The notes beneath the pieces were generated by a model that made no database searches, had not been told where the DNA came from, and saw nothing but the letters and a program-made list of their open reading frames with translations. DNA of 61,232 nt from Nocardia stercoris (lineage in GTDB: Bacteria > Actinomycetota > Actinomycetes > Mycobacteriales > Mycobacteriaceae): the NCBI RefSeq assembly GCF_003696265.1, contig NZ_RFFH01000026.1, positions 1-61,232 of the forward strand, in the 5' to 3' direction. A program made the position numbers and the translations under genes. Shown here piece after piece: positions 8,825-17,075 of this stretch. Each line of letters starts with the position of its first letter. Positions within the stretch are counted from its first letter, which is position 1.

Positions 8825-9473
8825 CGAGCCATCCTCGCAAACTCGGCCGGGGCCAGCCGCGCCGGATCAGGACAAATGCTGTCCCGTCAGGACATCCTCT
8901 GCGTGACGATTTCAATCGCTGTTCGAAGACCCCGAGAGCAGTGGTTCTGAGCTCTTTGCAGAACCCGGTCTGTCAGCCCGATACTGCTGGTGGGTTGGCG
9001 CGTTCGATGCCGCTGACCTCGCCGCCAAGAGAATCGCCGGACCGGCGTCCGGCCCGCCATCGACAACGATCCCAGGTCCCTCACCGGGGCTGACACCTCA
9101 TGGGCGCTGTACTGGCACGATACGGACCACCGAGCCGGCCACCCTGCGTCGAGCTGTAGTGCTCTATGCGCGTCCTTGGAAATCACTGCGGGAACTGCCA
9201 ACTCGGTCCAACAACAAGAGTGCGACCACAACGGATCACGGCTCATCGGCACCGCGACATACAACCTCACATCGTCGGTCACGCGGCGCGGAACGCATAG
9301 ATTGGTGACACCCACGTTGGAAAAACGGTGACAGATGTCGTGATCAGGCCACCGCATCCGCGCGCTCAACCGCACCTCGCGGTGACAGATATGGTGGTCA
9401 GCCACAGGAGAGTCGTTGCAGGTAGAGGCGATTCTGTCCGGAACCATCCCCTGCGGTGCTGCGTCCAACCGGT
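8825..9473. other. Intergenic stretch, no gene supported apart from a repeat
   Basis: About 650 bases without a convincing gene. A minus-strand open frame at 8887-9468 has many Cys, His, Trp and Arg residues and no family match that I recognise. The stretch contains repeat copy 2 (9009-9072) and must hold the promoter of the 7439 gene. Confidence 0.5.
9009..9072. repeat. Imperfect dispersed repeat, copy 2
   Basis: Second copy of the repeat at 7367-7427, in the same orientation. On the minus strand the copy reads as a possible coding fragment (I-V-V-D-G-G-P-D-A-G), while copy 1 reads similarly and then stops, so both may be remnants of the 3' end of one duplicated gene. Confidence 0.7.
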
Positions 9474-9620
9474 ATGGACATCGACGAGGACTGGATCGAC
9501 CGGCAGGCCCTGATCGACGCGGACCCCGACCCCGACGACCCGCAGGTCTGGGCAGACCAGCGATGGGTCCGCCAGCTGCTGCGCCGATACGGCGACCTAC
9601 TCAGATCCCAAGGCCAGTAG
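9474..9620 (+). CDS. Small acidic protein, 48 aa
   Basis: A short open frame from ATG 9474 reads MDIDEDWIDRQALIDADPDP and continues with W-, R- and L-rich helical sequence to a TAG at 9618. Third-position GC is high and the Asp-rich start followed by a basic amphipathic helix looks like a real small protein rather than noise. There is no strong ribosome-binding site. It faces the 9657 gene, whose stop is 36 bases away. Function unknown. Confidence 0.4.
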   Translation: MDIDEDWIDRQALIDADPDPDDPQVWADQRWVRQLLRRYGDLLRSQGQ

Positions 9621-9656
9621 GTGATTTCGTCGTGCCAGGGGTAGTGCCAGGCGGCG

Positions 9657-10076
9657 TTATCCGGCCGTCTCGCGCTCGGCCAGGAACTTGTCGAGCACGT
9701 CGAAGAGGAACTCGAGGACCTGCGATTCCTGCTCGGGTGTGAGAGCCTCGGCGAGGTCGCGATCCGGCAGCACGATCGATTCGATCAGCGCCCACCACGC
9801 GAGGCTGCTGTGGTGGCCGAGGTAGTTGGCCATCAGCCACTCGCGGAAGCCGTCGAGCAGCGGCCGGCCGTGGCGGCCGGCCGCCGCGTCGTAGCCGTTG
9901 AGGAAGTTGATGACGCTGCGCACGTCGGTGCGGACGATGTACATGCCGCTGCGCTTGGCGAACAGGGCGATGAACTCACGCTCGGTGAGATCGTTCGGAT
10001 CGGTCACCACCCGGCCGTTGACCGTCAGTTGCTGCTGTGGCCCGTAGGTCGTGCGATCGGAGCTCTCCTGTACCAC
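9657..10076 (-). CDS. Uncharacterised 139-aa protein
   Basis: GTG 10076 is preferred because GAAGG precedes it at a suitable distance and upstream codons are Arg-rich and implausible. The protein has a conserved-looking centre (LTEREFIALFAKRSGMYIVR, then FLNGYDAAAGRHG and FREWLMANYLGHHSSLAWW) and an acidic helical C-terminus. No membrane segment or catalytic motif is recognised. It lies 38 bases downstream of the secreted 10115 gene on the same strand, so the two are probably cotranscribed. Confidence 0.65.
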   Translation of the reverse strand: MVQESSDRTTYGPQQQLTVNGRVVTDPNDLTEREFIALFAKRSGMYIVRTDVRSVINFLNGYDAAAGRHGRPLLDGFREWLMANYLGHHSSLAWWALIESIVLPDRDLAEALTPEQESQVLEFLFDVLDKFLAERETAG

Positions 10077-10114
10077 TGGTTCACCTTCAGTGTTGTACCT
10101 GTTTCCGCCGGGGA

Positions 10115-10543
10115 TCAGTTGGATGGGATCAGCAGAGGCGTGGGTGCATCCTGTGGCTGTTCCTGCACTTCTTCGGCGTCGACGGGGACGATTTTCGCGA
10201 AGCAGGGCCACAGTGTCGGCGTCTTCAGGGCAACGGTCGTGTGTGGATCGGCCACCACGCTGAAGGGGATCTTCGGCGGCATCGGAGCGGCCGAGACAAG
10301 CGGAGGGAGCGTCCTGGGGTCCTGCGGCGGGCATTGTGCGGTGGCGTGGATGACATACGGCTGGTCATTGTCGTTGGTGCACTGCAACGCGTAGTTGCAC
10401 TGCACACCCGGCGCGAGGTCAACCGGCGTGTAGGGCGAGCCCGAGGAGGAGCCGTCGGCGGCCGCGGTTGTCGCCACCTCCACGGGGCCTACCAGCGCCA
10501 AGCCCCCGAGGGCGAGAATTCCTGCTGTGGACCGAAATCGCAT
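10115..10543 (-). CDS. Small secreted protein
   Basis: 142 aa from ATG 10543, which has GGGGGAA just upstream and opens a clear Sec signal peptide (MRFRSTAGILALGGLALVGP, cleavage after about VATTAAA). The mature part is short, has four cysteines (VQCNYALQC, TAQCPP, WPCF) and Pro-rich stretches, and ends in PTPLLIPSN. It is exported and probably disulfide-bonded. No family recognised. First gene of a likely two-gene unit with the 9657 gene. Confidence 0.7.
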   Translation of the reverse strand: MRFRSTAGILALGGLALVGPVEVATTAAADGSSSGSPYTPVDLAPGVQCNYALQCTNDNDQPYVIHATAQCPPQDPRTLPPLVSAAPMPPKIPFSVVADPHTTVALKTPTLWPCFAKIVPVDAEEVQEQPQDAPTPLLIPSN

Positions 10544-10712
10544 GTACGTTCCCCCTGGCCCGGTGGTTGTCCGGCCCATCCAACTCATCGAAATATCAAG
10601 CGCCACAATGGCAGCGCTACAGGCTAGCAGGCTGGACCGACCTCGATCCACCTTGCTCCCGCCAAGGTGGGGCAGTGCCGAGCCTTCTCACCAGCCGCAA
10701 TGACATCTGATC

Positions 10713-11082
10713 CTATAAAGACACTTTGACCTGTTCGGGAGCCTTGTCGGTACGAATGCCCCGGAAACTGGGATGCCTTAGCACACCGGCGAACTCGCGG
10801 TACTCGACCTCGGCGACGATAACCGGGTCGACCCACCACACGGACCGGCCGACAATCGCCGGAGGTGGTTCGTCGAGCGGGCAGGCCTCGCGTCGGATCT
10901 GGTCGAGAGCCGCCCGGATCGCTCGCCGCGCATCGACAGTGAACCCTGTTCCGACACTGCCGATCCCGCGCAGTCGCCCGTCCGGTGTGTGGCCAGCCAG
11001 AACGAGCGCGCCGAATGTCGCTGCGTTGCCGTTCCCGGGCACCGCCCCGACGACGACGGCCTCCGGGGAGTGTCGGGATAAC
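10713..11082 (-). pseudogene. C-terminal remnant of an ATP-dependent DNA ligase (LigD-type ligase domain)
   Basis: About 120 codons survive. They match the OB-fold end of actinobacterial ATP-dependent ligases of the non-homologous end-joining type: EAVVVGAVPGNGNAATFGAL, GSVGTGFTVDARRAIR, WWVDPVIVAEVEYREF and GVLRHPSFRGIRTDK before the stop. The nucleotidyltransferase domain with the catalytic lysine is absent. Reading on the minus strand, the gene begins abruptly at the left inverted repeat of the insertion sequence at 11083, and ligase sequence does not resume on its other side. It cannot be a working ligase. Confidence 0.85.
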
Positions 11083-12691
11083 GGGTCTGGCGCACTTTCG
11101 GTGGTGGCCGACGGGTCGTTGACGGCACGATGCCTCGATGGATGTGGCGGATGTTGCTGTGGGGCGTGTGTTTTCGGGTTTGTATCCGTTGGTGATCGAC
11201 GGTGTGGTCGATGAGGGCCAACGGATCGTGGTAGCGGCCAGAACGGCGTCCGGTCCGGCCGAGTGTTCACGGTGCGGTGCATGGTCAGTTACGGTTCACA
11301 GCTACCACTATCGGACTGTCGCTGACGTGCCGTTGGACGGGCGCCCGGTCGTGATCCGGGTGCGGGTGCGGCGGCTTGTCTGTCCGACATCGCTGTGCTG
11401 CAGGACATTCCGTGAGCAGGTTCCCGGCGTGCTCGAACGCTACCAGCGCCGCACCGCCCGGCTGACCGGCCAGGTTCGGGTGGTCGTGCGGGAGCTGGCC
11501 GGCCGCGCTGCGGTCCGGCTGCTGGCGGCGCTGCCGGTGCGGCTGTCTCGTCATACCGCGGTGCGGATCCTGCTGGGTATCCCGCTGCCGGCGCAGCCGG
11601 TTCCTCGTGTGGTGAGCGTGGACGACTTCGCCCTGCGCCGCCGCAACCGTTACGGCACCGTCGTCATCGACGCGGTCACCCATGAACGGATCGACGTTCT
11701 CGGTGACCGCAAGTCCGAGACTCTCGAAGCATGGCTACGCGCCAACCCGAACGTCGAGGTCGTCGTCCGGGACGGTTCGAATACCTACGCCGAAGCGATC
11801 CGCCGCGCGCTGCCCCGCGCACTGCAGGTCAGCGACCGCTGGCACCTGTGGCACGGCCTGGCCCGATCGGTGAGAGACGTCGTTGCCGCGCACGGCCGAT
11901 GCTGGGCCGCCGCCGGCCCGAAACGACAGACGCTGGTCCGGGAAACCACCACGCTGCAACGCTGGCATGCGGTGCACAACCTGCTCGATCAAGGCGTCGG
12001 TCTGCTAGATTGCTCACGGCGGCTGGGATTGTCGCTGAACACGGTGAAACGGTATGCCCGCGCGGCAGAACCGGATCAGCTGCGCCTGCCGCCGCAATAC
12101 CGGGCCTACTTGGTCGATCCGTATCGCGACCATCTTCGCCGGCGGCGCGCCGAACAGCCCGGTGTCCCGGTGCTGCACCTGTTCCACGAGATCAAAGCCC
12201 TCGGCTACACCGGCGGTCTCAACCTCCTGCACAAATACCTCAACCAGGGCCGCGCCGAAACCGAGCGGATCACTCCTTCGCCGGGGCGGCTGACCTCATG
12301 GATCCTGACCCGGCCCACCGACCTGCCCGCCGGCCGGAAATCCCACCTGGACGAACTCGTCGCGGCCTGCCCTGAAATGACCGACCTGTCCCGCCTCATC
12401 GGTGAATTCGCTGCGATTCTGACCGAGCGCCGCGGCAGCGACCTCGACGGCTGGATGAAGCAGGTCCGTGAGGCCGGGCTGATCGAGCTCGGCCCATTCC
12501 TACGCGGGCTCGACCAGGACCACGACGCCGTGGTCGCCGGTCTGACTCTGCCCTACAACAAAGGGCCGATCGAGGGCGTCAACACCAAAACCAAGCTGAT
12601 CAAGCGACAAATGTATGGGCGGGCAGGATTCGAGCTACTCCGGCACCGGATCCTGCTGGCCTGAGGCGACCACCGAAAGTGCGCCAGACCC
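11083..12691 (+). mobile_element. ISL3-family insertion sequence, complete
   Basis: The element is 1,609 bp and bounded by perfect 23-bp inverted repeats: GGGTCTGGCGCACTTTCGGT... at 11083-11105 and its complement at 12669-12691. One transposase gene fills it. ISL3 elements normally duplicate 8 bp of target; here the flanks (GGGATAAC on the left, GGTCTTCT on the right) differ, so one flank has been deleted or the element recombined after insertion. It interrupts a DNA ligase gene on the left only. Confidence 0.93.
11138..12664 (+). CDS. ISL3-family DDE transposase
   Basis: 508 aa, full length for the family. The N-terminus has a Cys-rich zinc-binding region (CSRCGAW, LVCPTSLCCRTF) followed by a helix-turn-helix. 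The DDE catalytic core starts with VVSVDDFALRRRNRYGTVV and continues with VVVRDGSNTYAEAIR and RWHLWHGL. The C-terminus has NKGPIEGVNTKTKLIKRQMYGR, carrying the last acidic residue. No frameshift is seen, so the transposase may be active. Confidence 0.95.
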   Translation: MDVADVAVGRVFSGLYPLVIDGVVDEGQRIVVAARTASGPAECSRCGAWSVTVHSYHYRTVADVPLDGRPVVIRVRVRRLVCPTSLCCRTFREQVPGVLERYQRRTARLTGQVRVVVRELAGRAAVRLLAALPVRLSRHTAVRILLGIPLPAQPVPRVVSVDDFALRRRNRYGTVVIDAVTHERIDVLGDRKSETLEAWLRANPNVEVVVRDGSNTYAEAIRRALPRALQVSDRWHLWHGLARSVRDVVAAHGRCWAAAGPKRQTLVRETTTLQRWHAVHNLLDQGVGLLDCSRRLGLSLNTVKRYARAAEPDQLRLPPQYRAYLVDPYRDHLRRRRAEQPGVPVLHLFHEIKALGYTGGLNLLHKYLNQGRAETERITPSPGRLTSWILTRPTDLPAGRKSHLDELVAACPEMTDLSRLIGEFAAILTERRGSDLDGWMKQVREAGLIELGPFLRGLDQDHDAVVAGLTLPYNKGPIEGVNTKTKLIKRQMYGRAGFELLRHRILLA

Positions 12692-12771
12692 GGTCTTCTT
12701 ACAGTCCCCAATGCCGGTACCCTGGTCTGTGCGAGGGACTGACCGGATGATATGCCCGTCAGGAGCCTGCC

Positions 12772-13029
12772 ATGGCCAAGCACCTACGCACACCACACGA
12801 GGACGAACCGACCGGTTCCGAGAACCCGGCACAGCACCTACTGGAGAATCCGACCATCTCGGTACCCGACGCAGCTCGACTGCTCGGCATCGGGCGCTCC
12901 ACAGCCTACGCCGCAGTGAAGACCGGTGAGCTCCCGGCCATTCGGGTCGGGCACCTCATTCGAATTCCATCTCGGTGGATGCGCAAAATACTCCACCTCG
13001 AGTCTGACCCGGATGAAGATCCCAGGTAA
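12772..13029 (+). CDS. xis: Excisionase-type helix-turn-helix protein
   Basis: 85 aa from ATG 12772 with GGAG eight bases upstream. After a polar N-terminus it has ISVPDAARLLGIGRSTAYAA, then VKTGELPAIRVGHLIRIPSRW, the MerR/excisionase (HTH_17) DNA-binding pattern: one helix-turn-helix and a wing. Such proteins direct their integrase toward excision or repress phage-like operons. Its position 400 bases ahead of the integrase on the same strand supports the excisionase role. Confidence 0.85.
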   Translation: MAKHLRTPHEDEPTGSENPAQHLLENPTISVPDAARLLGIGRSTAYAAVKTGELPAIRVGHLIRIPSRWMRKILHLESDPDEDPR

Positions 13030-13428
13030 CGGCATGGCAGGACCCCATCCGCGGTAGCTCTCTGCGCCAGCCACTTCCAGTCCTCCATCGGCACTGCCTT
13101 ATGCCATAGACGATCTTGGACTCATAAGGCGCGAGCGCCGGAGCCGGCACCCACGACAGCGGAAACCGCACTCCGCCGCCTTTATCCCATCGACGGCGTC
13201 ACACCCTCCATGGTGCTGATTCATATCCGTATCTCCGCCGCAGAGCACGGTGCCCACAAGGCCTGACACGAAACGACCCACGGGACCTCGATTCGATCCA
13301 GCCCATTGGGCCGTCGGCACGCCGAGCTCGCAACGGGCCAGTACCTGGGCTCGTGCCGTCTAACGATGCGTCGTCCCCATTTGCACCTCCGCCTCGTATC
13401 AATCTTCCACTACGACAGCAGGATCGAT
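13030..13428. other. Intergenic stretch between excisionase and integrase, inverted repeat inside
   Basis: 400 bases with no convincing gene. The main structure visible is GCCTTATG at 13096-13103 and its complement CATAAGGC at 13123-13130, 19 bases apart, which could be an operator or excisionase site. The integrase frame is open back to 13306 but without a better start. Confidence 0.45.
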
Positions 13429-14847
13429 ATGCCCAAGAACAGTCTCTTCTACCCGTACGAAGATCCCGAGCAGCCCAAGAAAACTCGCCGCAGCGAGCCG
13501 ATCAACAAACGCACAGCCAGGAACGGGAACGTCACCTATACGTTCCAGGTCGACGTCGGCACCAAGCCCGATGGCACTCGCGACCGACAGCGATTCACCT
13601 ACCGGACACTGACCGAAGCGCGACGCGAGTATCGCAGGATCACCTCGGAAGTCGCCGCCGGACGATACGTGAAAATCACCGATGCCACGGTAGATGAAGC
13701 ATGTGAGCAATGGCTGAACGGGCGGCGCGGTCTCCGCCGGAACTCGATGCGGACCTACCACAACGATCTCAAGCCCGCCCGGCGCCAGCTCGGCGGCCTC
13801 AAACTGGCCAACCTCACCAAAAAGGACGGCGACGACCTGGTGACCTGGATGCTCAGCGAAGGCCGACGCTCCCGCAGGAACTTCCGCCCGAACAGCCTCC
13901 TGTCGCAGGTAGCCGACCTCATCGCGCAACACCCGGAAGGGATCACCGCACAAGAGATCCGGGCGGCATTCCCCGGAAAACCTGCTCATGCCACTACCTG
14001 GGCGTTGGTCAAGGCCGGCCGCGCGACCAGACTCCGGCGGGGCGTGTATGCCCCCGCTCACCCAGCAGAGACAGTCGGCGGGGTAAAGCCTGTTACCGTG
14101 CGATCCACATTGACCGCCCTGAGCATGGTGGTCCAGTCCTATGTCGATCAAGGAGCACTGCCGCGGAACGTAATCTCGCTGGTCGAGCGCCCCAGCGATG
14201 ACCTCACCGACGACGACAACGAGCTGAATACAAAGTCGTGGAATATTGCCGAGATCAACACCTTTCGCGAGTTCGTCGCCGATCATCGCCTGGCCGCGTG
14301 CTGGATCATGTCCACCTACGGACTACGTCGCTCCGAAGTGCTCGGGATGCGCTGGACCCGGTTCGACGACACCTCAATGCAGATCCGCCGAGCCAGAACG
14401 ACTCTCGGCAAGGAAACCGAAGAAAACCTGCCGAAGTCACGCCGCAGCAAACGCGACCTCCCGCCACCCGCCGACTTGGCCGCAGCACTGCGCGCATTGA
14501 AACTCCGGCAGCAGGCAGAGTGTCGGGAGCTGGGTATCCCCTGGTCCGACGATCGACTGATCGCGGTCCATGAGGACGGCACCCCCATCCCGCCGGACTG
14601 GTACTCCCTGGAGTTCCAGCGGCTGCGCAGCCGTGCCGGGCTGCGACGAATCCCGTTGAAGGGACTGCGGAACACATCGGTCTCGCTGATGCTCGCATCA
14701 GGAGTCCCGGTCCACATCGTCGCAGCCTGGCACGGCCATGACCCCTCGATTTCACTGTCAACCTACAGCGCGGCACAGCCTGAGGACCTCGAGGCGGCCG
14801 CGGCGACCCTGTTCGATCAGGGCTCGGACCCAGCCCACCGCAGCTAG
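13429..14847 (+). CDS. int: Tyrosine integrase with an inserted winged-helix segment
   Basis: 472 aa from ATG 13429 (AGGA upstream). Residues about 30-85 form the arm-binding AP2-like domain (TYTFQVDVGTKPDGTRDRQR) and about 85-255 the core-binding domain. The catalytic domain has box I YGLRRSEVLGMRW (Arg near 300), box II LRNTSVSLMLASGVPVHIVA (R414), WHGHD (H437) and the nucleophile Y446 in LSTYS. The usual first His of box II is Lys (K411). Residues about 150-213 are extra: LSQVADLIAQHPEGITAQEI and TRLRRGVYAP resemble the winged helix of AbiEi-type antitoxins and split the core-binding domain. It would integrate and excise an element ending just downstream. Confidence 0.92.
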   Translation: MPKNSLFYPYEDPEQPKKTRRSEPINKRTARNGNVTYTFQVDVGTKPDGTRDRQRFTYRTLTEARREYRRITSEVAAGRYVKITDATVDEACEQWLNGRRGLRRNSMRTYHNDLKPARRQLGGLKLANLTKKDGDDLVTWMLSEGRRSRRNFRPNSLLSQVADLIAQHPEGITAQEIRAAFPGKPAHATTWALVKAGRATRLRRGVYAPAHPAETVGGVKPVTVRSTLTALSMVVQSYVDQGALPRNVISLVERPSDDLTDDDNELNTKSWNIAEINTFREFVADHRLAACWIMSTYGLRRSEVLGMRWTRFDDTSMQIRRARTTLGKETEENLPKSRRSKRDLPPPADLAAALRALKLRQQAECRELGIPWSDDRLIAVHEDGTPIPPDWYSLEFQRLRSRAGLRRIPLKGLRNTSVSLMLASGVPVHIVAAWHGHDPSISLSTYSAAQPEDLEAAAATLFDQGSDPAHRS

Positions 14848-14865
14848 GCACACTCTTGGCACACT
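14847..14865. repeat. Direct repeat pair GGCACACT, putative integrase arm site
   Basis: Two GGCACACT copies start 11 bases apart immediately after the integrase stop codon. The spacing is the same as in the GTGTAC pairs near the tRNA fragment, though the sequence differs. Arm sites commonly follow integrase genes. The element boundary should lie between here and the end of the aldehyde dehydrogenase gene at 14931; no tRNA is present there. Confidence 0.45.
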
Positions 14866-14930
14866 GGCCCGGTTTCGACCCTGTCCAGGGCCCGCCGACA
14901 CGCCCCGAAAACCCTTCCTGACCTGGCGAA

Positions 14931-16448
14931 TCAGAAGAATCCGAGCTTCTTCGGAGAATACGAAACCAGCAGATTCTTCGTCTGCTGGTAGTGGTCGAGC
15001 ATCATCGCGTGGTTCTCGCGGCCGATGCCGGACTTCTTGTAACCGCCGAAGGCGGCGTGTGCGGGGTAGGCGTGGTAGCAGTTCGTCCACACCCGGCCCG
15101 CTTTGATGCCGCGGCCCAGCCGGTAGGCGGCGTTGATGTCGCGGGTCCACACGCCGGCGCCGAGGCCGTAGAGGGTGTCGTTGGCGATCGCGAGCGCCTC
15201 TTCGGGAGTGTCGAAGGTGGTCACCGAGACGACCGGGCCGAAGATCTCCTCCTGGAAGATCCGCATGTCGTTGCGGCCGGCGAAGATCGTCGGCTCGACG
15301 TAGTAGCCGCCGGGCAGGCCCTCGACCTTGCGGGGGCCGCCACCGACGAGGACCTCGGCGCCCTCCTTCCGGCCGATGTCGAAGTAGGACATGATCTTTT
15401 CGTACTGGTCGTTGCTGGCCTGGGCGCCGATCATGGTGGCGTCGTCGAGCGGGTCACCGCTGACGATGGCCTTCGTGCGCTCGATACAGCGCGCCATGAA
15501 CTCGTCGTAGATCGACGAATGCACCAGTGCGCGTGAGGGACACGTGCACACCTCGCCCTGGTTGAGGGCGAACATCACGAAACCCTCGATCGCCTTGTCG
15601 AGGAATTCGTCGTCGGCCGCCATGACATCGGGCAGGAAGATGTTCGGGCTCTTGCCGCCGAGCTCCAGGGTCACCGGGATGATGTTCTCGCTGGCGTACT
15701 GCATGATCAGCCGGCCGGTGGTGGTCTCCCCCGTGAACGCCACCTTCGCCACCCGCGGGCTGGACGCCAGCGGCTTACCCGCCTCGACACCGAATCCGTT
15801 GACCACGTTGACGACTCCGGGCGGCAGCAGATCCGCGATCAGCTCCACGACCTTCAGGATCGAGGCCGGAGTCTGCTCCGCGGGTTTGAGGACCACGGCG
15901 TTGCCCGCCGCCAGCGCGGGTGCCAGCTTCCACGTCGCCATCAGGATCGGGAAGTTCCACGGGATGATCTGACCGACAACACCCAGCGGCTCGCGGAAGT
16001 GATAGGCGATGGTGTCGGCGTCGATCTCGGAGATACCGCCCTCCTGGGCACGCACCACACCGGCGAAATACCGGAAATGATCCACTGCCAGTGGCAGATC
16101 CGCGGCCTTGGTCTCCCGGACCGGCTTGCCGTTCTCCCACGTCTCGGCCACCGCCAGCGCCTCGAGGTTCGCCTCGATCCGGTCGGCGATCTTGTTGAGG
16201 ATGTCGGCCCGCTCGGCGACCGGTGTGGCACCCCAGCCGTCGGCGGCACGGTGCGCGGCGTCGAGTGCCAGCTCGATATCGGGGGCGGTGGAACGCGCTA
16301 CCTCGCAGAAGGTCTCACCGTCGACCGGCGACGGGTTCTCGAAATACTGTCCCGCCACCGGCGCTGTCCACGCACCGCCGATGAAATTGTCGTAGCGAGT
16401 AGCGAATTCGACGATGCTGCCGTCCGTACCGGGCTTCGCGTAGGACAT
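14931..16448 (-). CDS. NAD-dependent aldehyde dehydrogenase (ExaC/AcoD type)
   Basis: 505 aa from ATG 16448, preceded by AGGAGGG. Oxidises acetaldehyde and similar short aldehydes to the acid with NAD, typically after alcohol oxidation. The family motifs are present: VVGQIIPWNFPILMATWKLA (nucleotide-binding), FTGETTTGRLI, LELGGKSPNIF with the general-base Glu, and the active-site Cys in NQGEVCTC. The C-terminus SYSPKKLGFF is typical of the ExaC group. Cytosolic. It is the first chromosomal backbone-like gene right of the integrase and has no obvious operon partner here, the cognate alcohol dehydrogenase being absent. Confidence 0.93.
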   Translation of the reverse strand: MSYAKPGTDGSIVEFATRYDNFIGGAWTAPVAGQYFENPSPVDGETFCEVARSTAPDIELALDAAHRAADGWGATPVAERADILNKIADRIEANLEALAVAETWENGKPVRETKAADLPLAVDHFRYFAGVVRAQEGGISEIDADTIAYHFREPLGVVGQIIPWNFPILMATWKLAPALAAGNAVVLKPAEQTPASILKVVELIADLLPPGVVNVVNGFGVEAGKPLASSPRVAKVAFTGETTTGRLIMQYASENIIPVTLELGGKSPNIFLPDVMAADDEFLDKAIEGFVMFALNQGEVCTCPSRALVHSSIYDEFMARCIERTKAIVSGDPLDDATMIGAQASNDQYEKIMSYFDIGRKEGAEVLVGGGPRKVEGLPGGYYVEPTIFAGRNDMRIFQEEIFGPVVSVTTFDTPEEALAIANDTLYGLGAGVWTRDINAAYRLGRGIKAGRVWTNCYHAYPAHAAFGGYKKSGIGRENHAMMLDHYQQTKNLLVSYSPKKLGFF

Positions 16449-16621
16449 GACCGACCCTCCTTGTGGGATACCGCTGGTCGCCACGCCGTCCGGACGTGAC
16501 CTGCACCACTATCCCACCGCCACGGAAATGTCCGGGCGGAACATTCTCGGCGCGGCCGAACCTCGCCACTGTTCCGCAGAGAGGGAGGGTCACCGGCCTC
16601 CCATCGGGGGCCGAAAGACCA

Positions 16622-16652
16622 CGGGAGTGCCGGAACCTGTCCGGCACTCCCG
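16622..16652 (-). terminator. Hairpin downstream of secG
   Basis: A perfect 13-bp stem (CGGGAGTGCCGGA and its complement) with a 5-base loop lies 18 bases beyond the secG stop. On the minus strand it is followed by a short T-containing stretch, so it fits a terminator for secG. Confidence 0.75.
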
Positions 16653-16669
16653 CGGCTGGTGTTCGGTGA

Positions 16670-16906
16670 TCAGTGCGAGAACTTGATCTGCAGGCCGATG
16701 CCGAGGATGGCGATCAGCCAGATGGTGCCGGTGAAGACGGTGATCCGGTCGAGGTTCTTCTCGACGACGGTGGAACCGGACAGGCTGGACTGCACGCCGC
16801 CACCGAACAGGCTGGACAGGCCTCCACCCTTCGCCCGGTGCAGCAGCACCAGCAGCACCAGTAGCAGGCTGGTGATCACCAGGAGGATATCCAGGAACAT
16901 GCGCAT
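16670..16906 (-). CDS. secG: Protein translocase subunit SecG
   Basis: 78 aa with two membrane helices (about 5-23 and 58-74) joined by the conserved cytosolic loop HRAKGGGLSSLFGGGVQSSL followed by VVEKNLDR. This is the actinobacterial SecG signature. SecG stimulates the SecYEG channel. ATG 16906 is used; an alternative Met two codons in is possible. In mycobacteria secG follows tpiA directly; here 3.5 kb with three genes separates them, so secG must have its own promoter. Confidence 0.93.
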   Translation of the reverse strand: MRMFLDILLVITSLLLVLLVLLHRAKGGGLSSLFGGGVQSSLSGSTVVEKNLDRITVFTGTIWLIAILGIGLQIKFSH

Positions 16907-17075
16907 GCTCGACAGCTTATGCGGTCCGCGGGGCCGGTTCGCTACCGGGTGAGCCGCCCCGGCGGGCCCCGACCCGCCCCGTCCCGCGCGCCGAACGACC
17001 ACCTGACCGGGACGCCGCCCGAGCGCCCTGCGCGCCAGCCGGGAACACGCACTTCCGGCCGGTAACATCCGCCAC

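Noticed and set aside
8887..9468. 193-codon open frame on the minus strand
   Set aside because: Unusual composition rich in Cys, His, Trp and Arg and no family recognised; it crosses repeat copy 2.
11075..12699. 8-bp target-site duplication for the ISL3 element
   Set aside because: The eight bases on each side (GGGATAAC and GGTCTTCT) do not match.
14866..14930. Intact tRNA or second tRNA-Pro fragment at the integrase end of the island
   Set aside because: The bases between the integrase and the aldehyde dehydrogenase contain no tRNA-like sequence, so the tRNA-Pro fragment at 91-127 and this integrase are probably parts of different integration events.
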